From contig JBILVB010000162.1 in assembly GCA_044370695.1 (NCBI GenBank), forward strand, positions 1-8,356: a stretch of 8,356 bases of DNA, given 5' to 3'. The notes under the pieces are model-generated. The model had not been told where the DNA came from and searched no databases. It saw only the letters and a program-made list of their open reading frames with translations. This document shows positions 1 to 6,959 of this stretch, one piece after another (position 1 is the stretch's first letter; every line of letters starts with the position of its first letter). Source of the stretch: JBEIFW01 sp044370695 (lineage in GTDB: Bacteria; Actinomycetota; Acidimicrobiia; Acidimicrobiales; Ilumatobacteraceae). The position numbers and the translations under genes are program-made.

Positions 1-2
1 CT

Positions 3-1607
3 CCGCCCGCTCCCCGCCCCGCCGTCTCGGGTCTGCCTGCCTACAAGCCGGGCAAGGCCCTCGAGGTGGCGATGGCCGAGCACGACCTCACCTCGGCCGT
101 GAAGCTCGCCTCCAACGAGAACCCCTACGACCCGCTGCCGTCGGTGCGCGAGGCGCTCACGGCCGCGCTCGGCGGGCTGCCTCGCTACCCCGACCATCGG
201 GCCACCGCCGTTCGGGAGACGCTGGCCGACCGCCTCGGTCTCACCGCCGACCGCGTCACCGTCGGGTGCGGCTCGGTGGGCATCCTCCAGCAGTTGCTGC
301 TCACGTACGTCGACCCGGGCCAGGAGGTCCTCTACGGCTGGCGCAGCTTCGAGGCGTACCCGATCTACACCCGCACGGTCGGCGGGGCCGAGGTCACCGT
401 GCCGAACCGGCGCGAGGCGCTCGACATCGCCGGGATGGTCGCCGCCCTGAGCGAGCGGACCCGCCTCGTGATGGTGACCTCGCCGAACAACCCGACGGGC
501 ACCGCCGTGGCCCACGAGGACCTCGTTCGGCTGCTCGACGCCGTGCCGCCGTCGTGCCTGGTGGTGCTCGACGAGGCGTACCACGAGTACGTCACCGGCG
601 CGCACGTGCACGACGCTGCGTCCCTGCTCGACGGCTACCCGAACCTCGCCGTGCTGCGGACCTTCTCCAAGGCCTACGGGCTCGCCGCGCTGCGTATCGG
701 CTACCTGTTCGGCCACCCCGAGGTGATCTCGGCCGTCGACCGCACGCTCGTGCCGTTCGCCGTGAACGGGTTGGCGCAGGTGGGCGCGCTCGCAAGCCTG
801 GCCGCCGACGAAGAACTCGGCGAGCGCGTCAACGTGACCCTGGCCGAGCGCGCCCGGGTGCAGGCCGGGCTGCGCGAGCGAGGGTTCTCGACCCCGGATG
901 CCCAGGCCAATTTCGTGTGGCTCCCGGTCGGGGAGCCGGCCGCCGAGCTCACGCTGGCCCTCGAGCGTCGCGGCGTGGTCACCCGGCCGTTCCCCGGGGA
1001 GGGAGTCCGGGTCACCGTCGGCGCCGAAGCCGAGAACGACCGGTTCCTCGACGCGTTCGACGAGGTGACCACCGTGCTCCCGTTGGCCGAGCACTGGCGG
1101 CTTCCCACCGGACCCGGCGCCCGGGTCGTGCAGGCCGTCGTCGACCGGATCGACGAGCTCTCGGTGCGGACCGTGCTCACGGCGACCCGGAGCAACGGTG
1201 CGACCTCCGGGGCCGCCTCGGCCGGTGACTGGGACGTCGCCCAGCTCTGGGCCCATCTGGCCGAACTCACGGCGTTCTGGCCGGGGGAACTCGCCCGGCT
1301 GGTCGACACGGACCCGGCCGCCGGGACCGTCGTCGTCGGTCGTGCGCTCGACGCGGCCTCCCGCCTCGACCCGGTTCGGGCCGCCGCCGGCGTCACGGAT
1401 TGCTCGGCCGACGTCACGGCGGTCGCACGGCACCTCGACGCGTTGCGGGCCACGGTCGCCGGTCTGTCCGCCGAGGACTGGGGCCGCTCGGCGGTGCTCG
1501 TGTCGGGCGTCGCCCAGCGGACCGAGGACCTCGTCGTCGCCCGGGTGCTCGATCACGTCGTCGAGCACCTCGACACCCTCGACGGTCTCGGCGGCCCCGA
1601 GGTCTGA
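3..1607 (+). CDS. hisC: PLP aminotransferase (HisC2/Pat-like) with C-terminal DinB-like domain, 5'-partial
   Basis: The frame is open to the window edge and reads GLPAYKPGKALEVA before the first in-window GTG (66), matching the usual family N-terminus, so the true start lies upstream. Residues below count from GTG 66. Class I/II aminotransferase signatures are LASNENP (14-20), GCGSVGILQQ (67-76), GWRSFEAYP (91-99), SPNNPTG (139-145), DEAYHEY (169-175), the PLP-lysine motif TFSKAYGLAALRIGY with K202 as Schiff-base lysine, and the substrate-phosphate/carboxylate arginine region GVRVTVG (313-319). The GWRSFEAYP version is typical of actinobacterial HisC2/Pat proteins, so the substrate may be histidinol phosphate or an aromatic amino/keto acid; sequence cannot decide. 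The catalytic domain ends near 340. Residues about 352-510 are a helical DinB_2/maleylpyruvate-isomerase-N-like domain: DWDVAQLWAHLAEL (H397), then DHVVEH (H497, H501) as probable metal ligands. Stop TGA is at 1605-1607. The aminotransferase is certain; the specificity and the role of the extra domain are not. Confidence 0.9.
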   Translation, partial: PPAPRPAVSGLPAYKPGKALEVAMAEHDLTSAVKLASNENPYDPLPSVREALTAALGGLPRYPDHRATAVRETLADRLGLTADRVTVGCGSVGILQQLLLTYVDPGQEVLYGWRSFEAYPIYTRTVGGAEVTVPNRREALDIAGMVAALSERTRLVMVTSPNNPTGTAVAHEDLVRLLDAVPPSCLVVLDEAYHEYVTGAHVHDAASLLDGYPNLAVLRTFSKAYGLAALRIGYLFGHPEVISAVDRTLVPFAVNGLAQVGALASLAADEELGERVNVTLAERARVQAGLRERGFSTPDAQANFVWLPVGEPAAELTLALERRGVVTRPFPGEGVRVTVGAEAENDRFLDAFDEVTTVLPLAEHWRLPTGPGARVVQAVVDRIDELSVRTVLTATRSNGATSGAASAGDWDVAQLWAHLAELTAFWPGELARLVDTDPAAGTVVVGRALDAASRLDPVRAAAGVTDCSADVTAVARHLDALRATVAGLSAEDWGRSAVLVSGVAQRTEDLVVARVLDHVVEHLDTLDGLGGPEV

Positions 1608-1624
1608 GGGAGGCCGGGACCTCC
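1599..1624 (+). terminator. weak hairpin across the aminotransferase stop codon
   Basis: Two alternative stems are visible: GAGGTC (1599-1604) with GACCTC (1618-1623), and GGAGG (1609-1613) with CCTCC (1620-1624). There is no T-tract, and the stems are short for this base composition. It may slow or end transcription before the stress-protein gene, or be chance. The remaining 80 nt up to the next start show no clear promoter. Confidence 0.25.
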
Positions 1625-1704
1625 GTCCGTACGCCCGAGCCGGCGCGGTGCGTCATGCTGTCGCCAGCGCCGGGTCGCCCGACGCCGTCGAGGAGGACAT
1701 CGCC

Positions 1705-2592
1705 ATGGTCGACCAGGAACGCCCCCGGATCGTCGTCGGGGTCGACGGTTCCGACACCGCACGACGCGCGCTGCGGTGGGCCGTCGCCGAGGCCCGGCTA
1801 CTCGGTGCGGTGGTCGAGGCGGTGTCGGTCTGGAGCTATCCGTGGGTCGTCGCAGCGCCGGGCGCGGTCGTGCCGCTCGAGCCCCTGGCCGACCAGGCGG
1901 TCGACGCCAAGTCCCGCCTCGACGACGCGATCGCCGGTCTCGGGCGGGACGCCGAGGGTGTGGAGATCCTGCCCACCGTCACCGAGGGCGGTGCCGCCGC
2001 CGTCCTCAACGACGCCGCCCGCGGTGCTGCGCTCTTGGTCATCGGCACGCGGGGCCACAGCCGGGTGGAGCGGCTCCTGCTCGGCTCGGTGAGCAACCAG
2101 CTGGCCCGCCATGCGTCGTGCAGCGTGGTCGTCGTACCGCCGAGCGCTCAGGTCGGTGCCGACGCCACGGGCCGCGTCGTGGTGGGCGTGGACGGGTCGG
2201 ACCATTCGATCGACGCGCTCCGCTGGGCCCTCGCGGAAGGCGAGCGGCGGGACTGCCCGGTCGAGGTGATCTACGCCTGGACCTGGGTCGACCCCTTCGG
2301 TGAAGCGGCGATGGCGGTGTCCCGCACCCAGCTGGCCGAAGGGGCCCAGGCAACGCTCGATGCCACGCTGGCCAAGGCGGTCGGGGCCGGTGATCGGCCC
2401 GCCCGGGTCAGCGGGGTCGTGATCGAGGGCGACCCGGCGTCCACGCTCACGACGCAGGCCGGTCCGGCCGATCTCCTCGTCGTCGGGGCGCGAGGGCACG
2501 GCGGGTTCCTCGGGCTGCTGCTCGGCTCGGTGGCGACCAACTGCGCCCACCACGCAACCGGGCCTGTCGTCATCGTCCGCTCGGTGTCCTGA
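1705..2592 (+). CDS. tandem universal stress protein (two Usp domains)
   Basis: The product is a 295-residue cytoplasmic protein with two fused Usp (UspA-like) domains, about residues 8-145 and 155-295. Each begins with the same strand-loop (RIVVGVDGSD and RVVVGVDGSD), whose Asp contacts ATP in the family. Each ends with the ATP-binding motif G-2x-G-9x-G-S, seen as GTRGHSRVERLLLGS and GARGHGGFLGLLLGS, so both halves are predicted ATP binders. The ATG at 1705 is chosen because AGGAGG (1691-1696) lies 8 nt upstream and the Usp fold starts right after it; the longer open frame upstream is arginine/proline-rich and has no homology-like features. Tandem Usp proteins are common in actinobacteria and are linked to hypoxia, dormancy or starvation responses, but no specific function can be assigned. 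The gene is convergent with csrA, with 37 nt between them, and is probably not part of the flagellar regulon. Confidence 0.93.
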   Translation: MVDQERPRIVVGVDGSDTARRALRWAVAEARLLGAVVEAVSVWSYPWVVAAPGAVVPLEPLADQAVDAKSRLDDAIAGLGRDAEGVEILPTVTEGGAAAVLNDAARGAALLVIGTRGHSRVERLLLGSVSNQLARHASCSVVVVPPSAQVGADATGRVVVGVDGSDHSIDALRWALAEGERRDCPVEVIYAWTWVDPFGEAAMAVSRTQLAEGAQATLDATLAKAVGAGDRPARVSGVVIEGDPASTLTTQAGPADLLVVGARGHGGFLGLLLGSVATNCAHHATGPVVIVRSVS

Positions 2593-2612
2593 CCGCGACG
2601 TCGGGTCGGCGG
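2593..2612. terminator. candidate bidirectional terminator between usp and csrA
   Basis: The two convergent genes are separated by 2593-2629. This spacer can fold CCGCGAC (2593-2599) over loop GTCGG with GTCG-G-CGG (2605-2612), giving 7 pairs and one bulged G. No U-tract follows on either strand. Position between converging genes favours a terminator role, but the hairpin is modest. Confidence 0.3.
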
Positions 2613-2629
2613 TCCCTGCGCACGGCGGT

Positions 2630-2872
2630 TCAGCCGGCGGGTTCGCGTGGGGTGAGCTCCCGCAAGCGCTCGAGCGCCGCCGCGGACGGGGTGGTCGCCG
2701 CCGCCCGGTTCTCCCGGGCCAATTCGGCGTAGACCTCCTCACGGTGGACGGTCACCGAACGGGGAGCCTTGATACCGATGCGGACCTGGTCGCCTTTGAC
2801 CTCGAGCACCGTGACCACGACGTCGTTGCCGATCATGATGCTCTGGTTGGCGCGGCGTGTGAGCACGAGCAC
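2630..2872 (-). CDS. csrA: CsrA, translational regulator (RNA-binding)
   Basis: The product has 80 residues. It opens with the diagnostic MLVLTRRANQSIMIG, followed by VVVTVLEVKGDQVRIGIKAP and VHREEVY. L4 and R44, the main RNA contacts in CsrA dimers, are both present. CsrA binds GGA motifs, ideally in hairpin loops, and blocks ribosome binding. The start is GTG at 2872, preceded by GAAAGGA about 6 nt upstream on the coding strand. After the last core strand there is an extension of about 30 residues (AELARENRAA onward), longer than in the 61-residue enterobacterial form. N55 falls in this helix; from memory, the equivalent Asn in Bacillus CsrA is needed for FliW antagonism. The gene is last in the operon, 30 nt after fliW. 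The flagellin leader at 8104-8160 is its most obvious candidate target in this window. Confidence 0.95.
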   Translation of the reverse strand: MLVLTRRANQSIMIGNDVVVTVLEVKGDQVRIGIKAPRSVTVHREEVYAELARENRAAATTPSAAALERLRELTPREPAG

Positions 2873-2902
2873 GAGGAATCCTTTCCTACCGTGCCCAGGA
2901 CC

Positions 2903-3349
2903 CTACCCGCCGACCGTGGCGAGTGGACCTCGGTGAGCGAACAGGCGAGCACGGCTGGTGAGCGTCGGGGAGACCTGCACCGCTTGGACGGAGCGGCCGT
3001 CGACCGTGTTGACCACCACCGGACCGAGCAGGTTCGCCGTGGAATCCTCGATCGGGTCGCCCAGGGTGACGATGACGAACACGAGGGCATCCTCGGAGCG
3101 GGCGATGCCGATCAAGTCGGCGTCGGGGTCGTCGAGTTCCACTTCGTAGTCCTCGAAGAACAGCGCCGGGTCGACGACGACGAACTCCGGACCGCCCTGT
3201 TCGAGTGCCCGCATGAGCCGGTAGGGGCTCCCGTCCCCGCCCCAGGCGCTCAACTCGTAACGCTGGATCTCGGGGAAACCGCACAGCCCCAGGGGGAAGG
3301 TGATCACGGTGGGGTCGGCGAGCACGGTGGGGAACCTTTCGGGGCTCAT
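2903..3349 (-). CDS. fliW: FliW, flagellar assembly factor and CsrA antagonist
   Basis: The product has 148 residues. Family landmarks are VITFPLGLCGFPEIQRYEL (15-33), EFVVVDPALFFEDYEVEL (55-72), LIGIARSEDALVFVIVTL and TANLLGPVVVNTVDGRSVQAVQ. FliW binds either flagellin or CsrA; when free flagellin falls, it releases onto CsrA and relieves repression of flagellin translation (established in Bacillus). The ATG at 3349-3347 overlaps the flgL stop in an ATGA tetranucleotide, so translation is probably coupled to flgL. The csrA gene follows 30 nt after the TAG stop. With CsrA here and a flagellin gene 5 kb away, the full three-part switch is encoded in the window. Confidence 0.93.
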   Translation of the reverse strand: MSPERFPTVLADPTVITFPLGLCGFPEIQRYELSAWGGDGSPYRLMRALEQGGPEFVVVDPALFFEDYEVELDDPDADLIGIARSEDALVFVIVTLGDPIEDSTANLLGPVVVNTVDGRSVQAVQVSPTLTSRARLFAHRGPLATVGG

Positions 3350-4239
3350 CGCAGGAAGTCCATCAGCGAGTTCCGGGACACCTTCGCCGCCGCGCTCAGG
3401 GCGGCCTGGAAGGCGACCTCCTGCAGTTTGATGTTCAGGGTCGCTTCCGAGATGTCGATCTGCTCGACGTCGGCGAGGCCGGTGGTGATGTCGAGTCGGG
3501 CCGCCTCGTTTCGGTCGATCACCAGGTTCATCTGGTTGGCCCGGGCGCCGACCGTGGCGAGCGCAGCGCGCATCTGGGTGTTGACGGCGGCCATGGCGTC
3601 CAGGCTTGCACCCAGACCGTCGGGATTCGAGCGCAGATTCGTCGCGAGCGTGGAAAGGGCGGTGAAGACGTCGCTGCCGGGAGGGCCGAACGCCTCGGGG
3701 CCCGTCAGGTTGATACGCAGCGCCGAGTCCGGTCCGACCTGGCGATCGATCCGATCGCCCGCCGTGCCCGGCGGCGTTCCCTGGTAGGTCCCCGCACCGT
3801 CGTAGGCGAAGGCGACGTCGGCGGTGCCGGCGAACAGTGGGCGGTCGCCGACCTTGCTGTTGGCGAGCGAGAGCATCGAATCGCGCAGCGCCTCGACCTC
3901 TTTCGCCATCCCTTCCCGGGACCCGGCGTCCATGGTGCCGTTGCGGGCCTGGATCACCAGGGTACGGGCGCGCCCGACCGCATCGAGACCCTTCTGCAGC
4001 GTCGTGTCGGTGATGTTGAGCCAGTCGAGGCCGTCCTGGGCGCTCGCTTTGTACTGGTCGATCCGGCGCAGGTCGTCGCGGTAGCGCAGGGCGTTGACGG
4101 TGCCGTCCGGCGAGTCCGACGGCTTGTTGATCTGACGCCCGGATGCCACCTGCTCCTGGAGTCGGGACAGCTTCTGCAGGGATGCCTGCAGGTTGTCGAG
4201 CATCACGCGGTTCGCGCCGCGTTCGGTCACCCGCGTCAC
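3346..4239 (-). CDS. flgL: FlgL, hook-filament junction protein (HAP3)
   Basis: The 297-residue product has a normal length for FlgL. The N-terminal flagellin-like D0/D1 helix reads NRVMLDNLQASLQKLSRLQEQVASGRQINKPSDSP, with the typical SG-x-x-I-x-x-PSD turn. The centre carries LANSKVGDRPLFAGT, usual for FlgL. The C-terminal helix ends in QEVAFQAALSAAAKVSRNSLMDFLR, close to the family consensus LLDFLR. It forms the second junction ring between hook and filament after export. The start is GTG at 4239, with a strong GAGGAGGT (4246-4253) 6 nt upstream; another GTG three codons in is less well placed. The gene follows flgK after 64 nt, the largest gap in the operon, and its stop overlaps the fliW start. 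Confidence 0.95.
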   Translation of the reverse strand: MTRVTERGANRVMLDNLQASLQKLSRLQEQVASGRQINKPSDSPDGTVNALRYRDDLRRIDQYKASAQDGLDWLNITDTTLQKGLDAVGRARTLVIQARNGTMDAGSREGMAKEVEALRDSMLSLANSKVGDRPLFAGTADVAFAYDGAGTYQGTPPGTAGDRIDRQVGPDSALRINLTGPEAFGPPGSDVFTALSTLATNLRSNPDGLGASLDAMAAVNTQMRAALATVGARANQMNLVIDRNEAARLDITTGLADVEQIDISEATLNIKLQEVAFQAALSAAAKVSRNSLMDFLR

Positions 4240-4303
4240 GAGCGGACCTCCTCAGCGGTCGGCCGTTCCGGTGCGGTTCGGCAGGGGGTGGGATCGGGGA
4301 TCG

Positions 4304-5656
4304 TCATCGCACCAACCGGTTGACGAGGGTGTCGAGGACCTCGTCGAGGACCGAGATGAACCGCGCCGCGGCCTCGTAGGCGCGCTGCGTGGCCAGCAGG
4401 TTCGCCATCTCCTCGTCGACGTTCACCCCCGAGGTCGCGTCGCGGGCGTTCTCGATCTGCTTCACGACGTTGGCCTGCACGTCGACGCGACGGGAAGCGG
4501 CCTGCGCCTCCACGGCGACGCGCACGACGGTGTCGCCGTAGAGCTTCTGCGCTCCGGTCTTGCGCGAGATCTCACGGGCTGCGCTGCCGTCGAGGTTGCC
4601 CCCGGGGATCGCCGATGCCGCCACCTTGTTCGGGTCGGCGCGCACCACCGGATTCATGACGATGCCGTTGGAGCCGAAGGTGAAGAAGGCCTGGCCCGGG
4701 TTCCCGCTCCGGTCGTAGGACGCGGTGTGGACGGCGTTGACCTCGTCGGCCAGTTTGGTGGCGATGGCGGCCAACTCGGTCCGGTAGCGGGGGATCACCT
4801 CGTTGACCCCCTGGATCGAGGCGAGCGCATCGCCACCGACGCTCGCCGGCGAACCGTTGGCGACGAAGTTGACGGACACGTTGCCGGTGCCGGGCGCGGT
4901 CGCGACCCGGAGTTCCTCGGAGCTCTCGGACCGCACGAGAACCTGTGCGCCCAGGAACACGTCGACGGCACCCTCGGTGCCGGTCACGAACCGGGCTCCG
5001 ATCGCCTTCGACAGCTCGATGGCGAGCTGGTCGCGCTGGTCGCGCAGCTCGTTGGCGGGATCGCCGTCGGCCTGGGCGCTGCGGATGCGGTCGTTCAAGG
5101 CGGAGAACTGGCGCGTCTTGAGGTTGATCTGGCTGACCTGGTTGGCCAGCTGGTCGGCGGCCGCCCTCCGTTGACCCTGCAGGTTGCTGTCCTGGTTGCG
5201 GATCGCCGCGGCGAGCGTCTCGCCGCGTTCGACGACCTGGCTGCGCGAGGCGAGTTCCCCGGGAGCGTTGGCCAGCGACGACCACGAGGCGATGAAGTCG
5301 CCCAGCAGTGCGCCCAACCCGTTGTCGGAGGGCTCGGAGAACGTCGTCTCGACACCGTCGATCAGCTCCTTGGTGCGGTTGAGCTGTGCGTCGTAGGCGA
5401 ACTCCTGGTGGGCTCGCGCCTCGAGGAACTGGTCGCGCAGGCGAGCGATCCCGTTGATGCGCACACCGCTGCCGGTGCCGTCGTAGATCGAGAACACCGC
5501 CGGGCTGATCGGGCCGGCGTCGGGCTTCAGGTTGACCCGCTGGCGCGAGTAGCCCTCGGTGTTGACGTTGGCGAGGTTCTGCCCGATGACGTCCAGCGTC
5601 TGGCGGTGGGCGATGAGCGCGGTCAGCCCGATGTTGAAGCCGCCGGTGCTGCTCAT
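4304..5656 (-). CDS. flgK: FlgK, hook-filament junction protein (HAP1)
   Basis: The product has 450 residues. The N-terminus GFNIGLTALIAHRQTLDVIGQNLANVNTEGYSRQRV is the flagellar rod/hook-family motif. The C-terminal helix SGVNVDEEMANLLATQRAYEAAARFISVLDEVLDTLVN (409-446) is the matching D0 segment. The middle contains the heptad-rich D1 region and the GNPGQAFFTF stretch common in FlgK. It is exported and forms the first junction ring on the hook. The start is ATG 5656, because the rod motif begins at once, GAGGT (5663-5667) lies 6 nt upstream, and the start shares its A with the flgN stop (TGATG). The open frame extends 70 codons further upstream, but that part runs antisense-frame through flgN and is Arg/Pro-rich, so it is excluded. 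Confidence 0.95.
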   Translation of the reverse strand: MSSTGGFNIGLTALIAHRQTLDVIGQNLANVNTEGYSRQRVNLKPDAGPISPAVFSIYDGTGSGVRINGIARLRDQFLEARAHQEFAYDAQLNRTKELIDGVETTFSEPSDNGLGALLGDFIASWSSLANAPGELASRSQVVERGETLAAAIRNQDSNLQGQRRAAADQLANQVSQINLKTRQFSALNDRIRSAQADGDPANELRDQRDQLAIELSKAIGARFVTGTEGAVDVFLGAQVLVRSESSEELRVATAPGTGNVSVNFVANGSPASVGGDALASIQGVNEVIPRYRTELAAIATKLADEVNAVHTASYDRSGNPGQAFFTFGSNGIVMNPVVRADPNKVAASAIPGGNLDGSAAREISRKTGAQKLYGDTVVRVAVEAQAASRRVDVQANVVKQIENARDATSGVNVDEEMANLLATQRAYEAAARFISVLDEVLDTLVNRLVR

Positions 5657-6195
5657 CAGAGCACCTCGTTGATCATCGTCCCCGTCGGCCGTCGTTCCGG
5701 GCGACGTGACAGGGCGTCGGGCTCGGCGGCGCCGAGGCTCTCGAGCAGCTGGCGGACCGCGATCGCGCCTCGCTGGATGAGTTCCCGGTTCGTGCGGGCC
5801 ATCTCCTCGATCTCGGCGGTGAGATCGAGGAAGGCGTTGCGGTGCTCCTGGAGCACGGCGTCCCACGGCGCGGGTGCCTGGGGGATCAGCTCGCGCAGCG
5901 TCGGTGCGGCGCCGAGACCGAGCCGCTCGCCCACCTCCCGCACGGCCATCGCCCGCAGCAACTCGGCCCGGCCGATCGACTCGAGGACGAGTTCGACCTC
6001 CTCGGTCGCCTTCGGCAGCCAGCGGGTGTCACCCGTGGAGAGCACCAGGTGTTCGACGGTCATCTTGAACAGCAGCTGCTCGAGCATCTGACGCTCACGC
6101 CACAGGATCGTCGAGATGTCGGCGAGGTCCACCAGGCTTCGATCGGCAGACCGAGAGCGCCACTTGAGCTCGTCGGCCTTTTCGGTGGTGATCAT
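5656..6195 (-). CDS. flgN: FlgN-like export chaperone for FlgK/FlgL
   Basis: The product has 179 residues, is highly charged and is predicted to be almost entirely helical. It fits the FlgN fold: LADISTILWRERQMLEQLLFKMTVEHLVL (24-52), a long central coiled coil, then EHRNAFLDLTAEIEEMARTNRELIQRGAIAVRQLLESLG (117-155), followed by a flexible tail. The WRER-x-x-LE-x-LLFK and N-R-x-L patterns are typical of FlgN-like proteins, but no catalytic motif exists to confirm the assignment. FlgN binds the C-termini of FlgK and FlgL and delivers them to the export gate. The start ATG at 6195 overlaps the stop of the upstream regulator (ATGA), and its stop overlaps the flgK start (TGATG), so it is coupled on both sides. 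Position directly before flgK strongly supports the call. Confidence 0.8.
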   Translation of the reverse strand: MITTEKADELKWRSRSADRSLVDLADISTILWRERQMLEQLLFKMTVEHLVLSTGDTRWLPKATEEVELVLESIGRAELLRAMAVREVGERLGLGAAPTLRELIPQAPAPWDAVLQEHRNAFLDLTAEIEEMARTNRELIQRGAIAVRQLLESLGAAEPDALSRRPERRPTGTMINEVL

Positions 6196-6842
6196 CCGAC
6201 CAGGCCGAGCTCGGCTGCTCGCCCGACGGCCTCTCGCCGCCCACGGACCTCGAGCTTGGCGTAGATGTTCGCCAGATGGGTCTTGACCGTCTCCTCGCCG
6301 ATGAACAGCGTCCGGGCGATGCTGCGGTTGCTGGCCCCGCGTGCGAGTTGGGCCAGCACCGCTCGTTCCCGGCGGGTGAGGCCGAGGTTCGAGTCGTCGG
6401 GGGTGTCGGACCGACCCACCAGGGCCAGCGCCGCGGGTGTGAGCGCTCGTTCGCCGCGAGTGATGCGCCACAGTGCCTGGTGGAGGTCGTACTCCGTGTC
6501 GAGCCGCGCCACCACGCCCGATGCGCCGAGCGCGAACAGGTCCAGCGGGTCGCTCGGTTCGTCGGGTGGGAGCACGGCGATCACGGAGCGCCCGCTGCCG
6601 GCGGCGGCTCGCACGGCGTCGCCGAACTCGAGGTCGGTGCAGCGACCGACGACGACGACGCCGGCGTTGAGGCGATCGGCGTCGTCGAGCACGGGCAGGA
6701 GGTTGGCGCCGTCGGCCACGACCCGGATGGCGGTGTCCGCGAGGACGGCGCGCAGGCCGAGGCGCAGCAGTGCCCACTCCTCGGCGACGACGGCTCGGGC
6801 CGTGCGGTTCGTTTGCGTTGCCCGATCCGTTCCGCGCTCCAC
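6192..6842 (-). CDS. LuxR/NarL-family regulator with a degenerate receiver domain
   Basis: The product has 216 residues. The C-terminal HTH is complete: LTRRERAVLAQLARGASNRSIARTLFIGEETVKTHLANIYAKLEVRGRREAV (155-206). The N-terminal half aligns with a receiver domain: the acidic pair is E21-E22 in AVVAEEWALLRLGLR, and the GASG loop is 106-109. The phospho-acceptor Asp at the end of strand 3 is replaced by Gly66 (AGVVVVGRC), the Thr/Ser after strand 4 by Pro92 (IAVLPPD), and the invariant Lys by Arg113 (GVVAR). It is therefore unlikely to be controlled by ordinary Asp phosphorylation. The only in-frame start before an upstream stop is GTG 6842, which lacks a clear ribosome site, so the message may be leaderless or nearly so. 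It is first in the flagellar operon, overlaps flgN by 4 nt and faces fliA. It may control this operon or fliA; that is inference. Confidence 0.85.
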   Translation of the reverse strand: MERGTDRATQTNRTARAVVAEEWALLRLGLRAVLADTAIRVVADGANLLPVLDDADRLNAGVVVVGRCTDLEFGDAVRAAAGSGRSVIAVLPPDEPSDPLDLFALGASGVVARLDTEYDLHQALWRITRGERALTPAALALVGRSDTPDDSNLGLTRRERAVLAQLARGASNRSIARTLFIGEETVKTHLANIYAKLEVRGRREAVGRAAELGLVG

Positions 6843-6880
6843 GACACGACAGGCATCGACCGGTCAGCGGGTCGGCTTGA

Positions 6881-6908
6881 GGGCGAAATGGGGGAGGACG
6901 GGGGAGGG
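6881..6908 (+). promoter_or_regulatory. canonical G-quadruplex motif upstream of fliA
   Basis: Four G-runs of at least three lie on the + strand: GGG (6881-6883), GGGGG (6890-6894), GGGGG (6900-6904) and GGG (6906-6908). The connecting loops are 6, 5 and 1 nt, which meets the usual G3+N1-7 rule. It sits between the divergent starts, on the non-template strand for fliA. It could form in DNA or in a fliA leader RNA. High GC raises the chance background. Confidence 0.4.
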
Positions 6909-6925
6909 CTCCGACGGCCGATCAC

Positions 6926-6959
6926 CCATCCGGGGGATGGAGTGCCCCCGACCGGGGGC
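6926..6959 (+). promoter_or_regulatory. two adjacent GC hairpins just upstream of the fliA start
   Basis: CCATCC (6926-6931) pairs with GGATGG (6935-6940) over a GGG loop. GCCCCC (6944-6949) pairs with GGGGGC (6954-6959) over a GACC loop. Both are perfect 6-bp stems, 3 nt apart. The first encloses the alternative ATG at 6937; the second sequesters the only G-rich stretch near the preferred ATG at 6973. They may limit ribosome access or act as DNA palindromes for a regulator. Confidence 0.4.

Noticed and set aside
1198..1704. N-terminal extension of the universal stress protein frame, overlapping the aminotransferase gene
   Set aside because: It is a Pro/Arg/Ser-rich shadow of the aminotransferase gene in another frame; the ATG at 1705 has an ideal AGGAGG and starts directly at the Usp fold.
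2744..3787. + strand open frame antisense to csrA, fliW and flgL
   Set aside because: Rich in H, D, E and R with no family motif, and fully opposite three recognised genes.
5657..5866. 70-codon upstream extension of flgK
   Set aside because: It overlaps flgN in another frame and is Arg/Pro-rich; the FlgK N-terminal motif begins at ATG 5656, which has its own ribosome site.
4193..6091. Long + strand open frame of 632 codons antisense to flgK and flgN
   Set aside because: It lies opposite two well-identified flagellar genes and arises from high-GC codon bias; its composition (rich in G, V, D, L with no motifs) is typical of antisense frames.
6917..6924. Sigma-28 -10 box GCCGATCA upstream of fliA
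   Set aside because: It matches seven of eight positions, but the -35 position 15 nt upstream reads ACGG instead of TAAA; kept only as a note.
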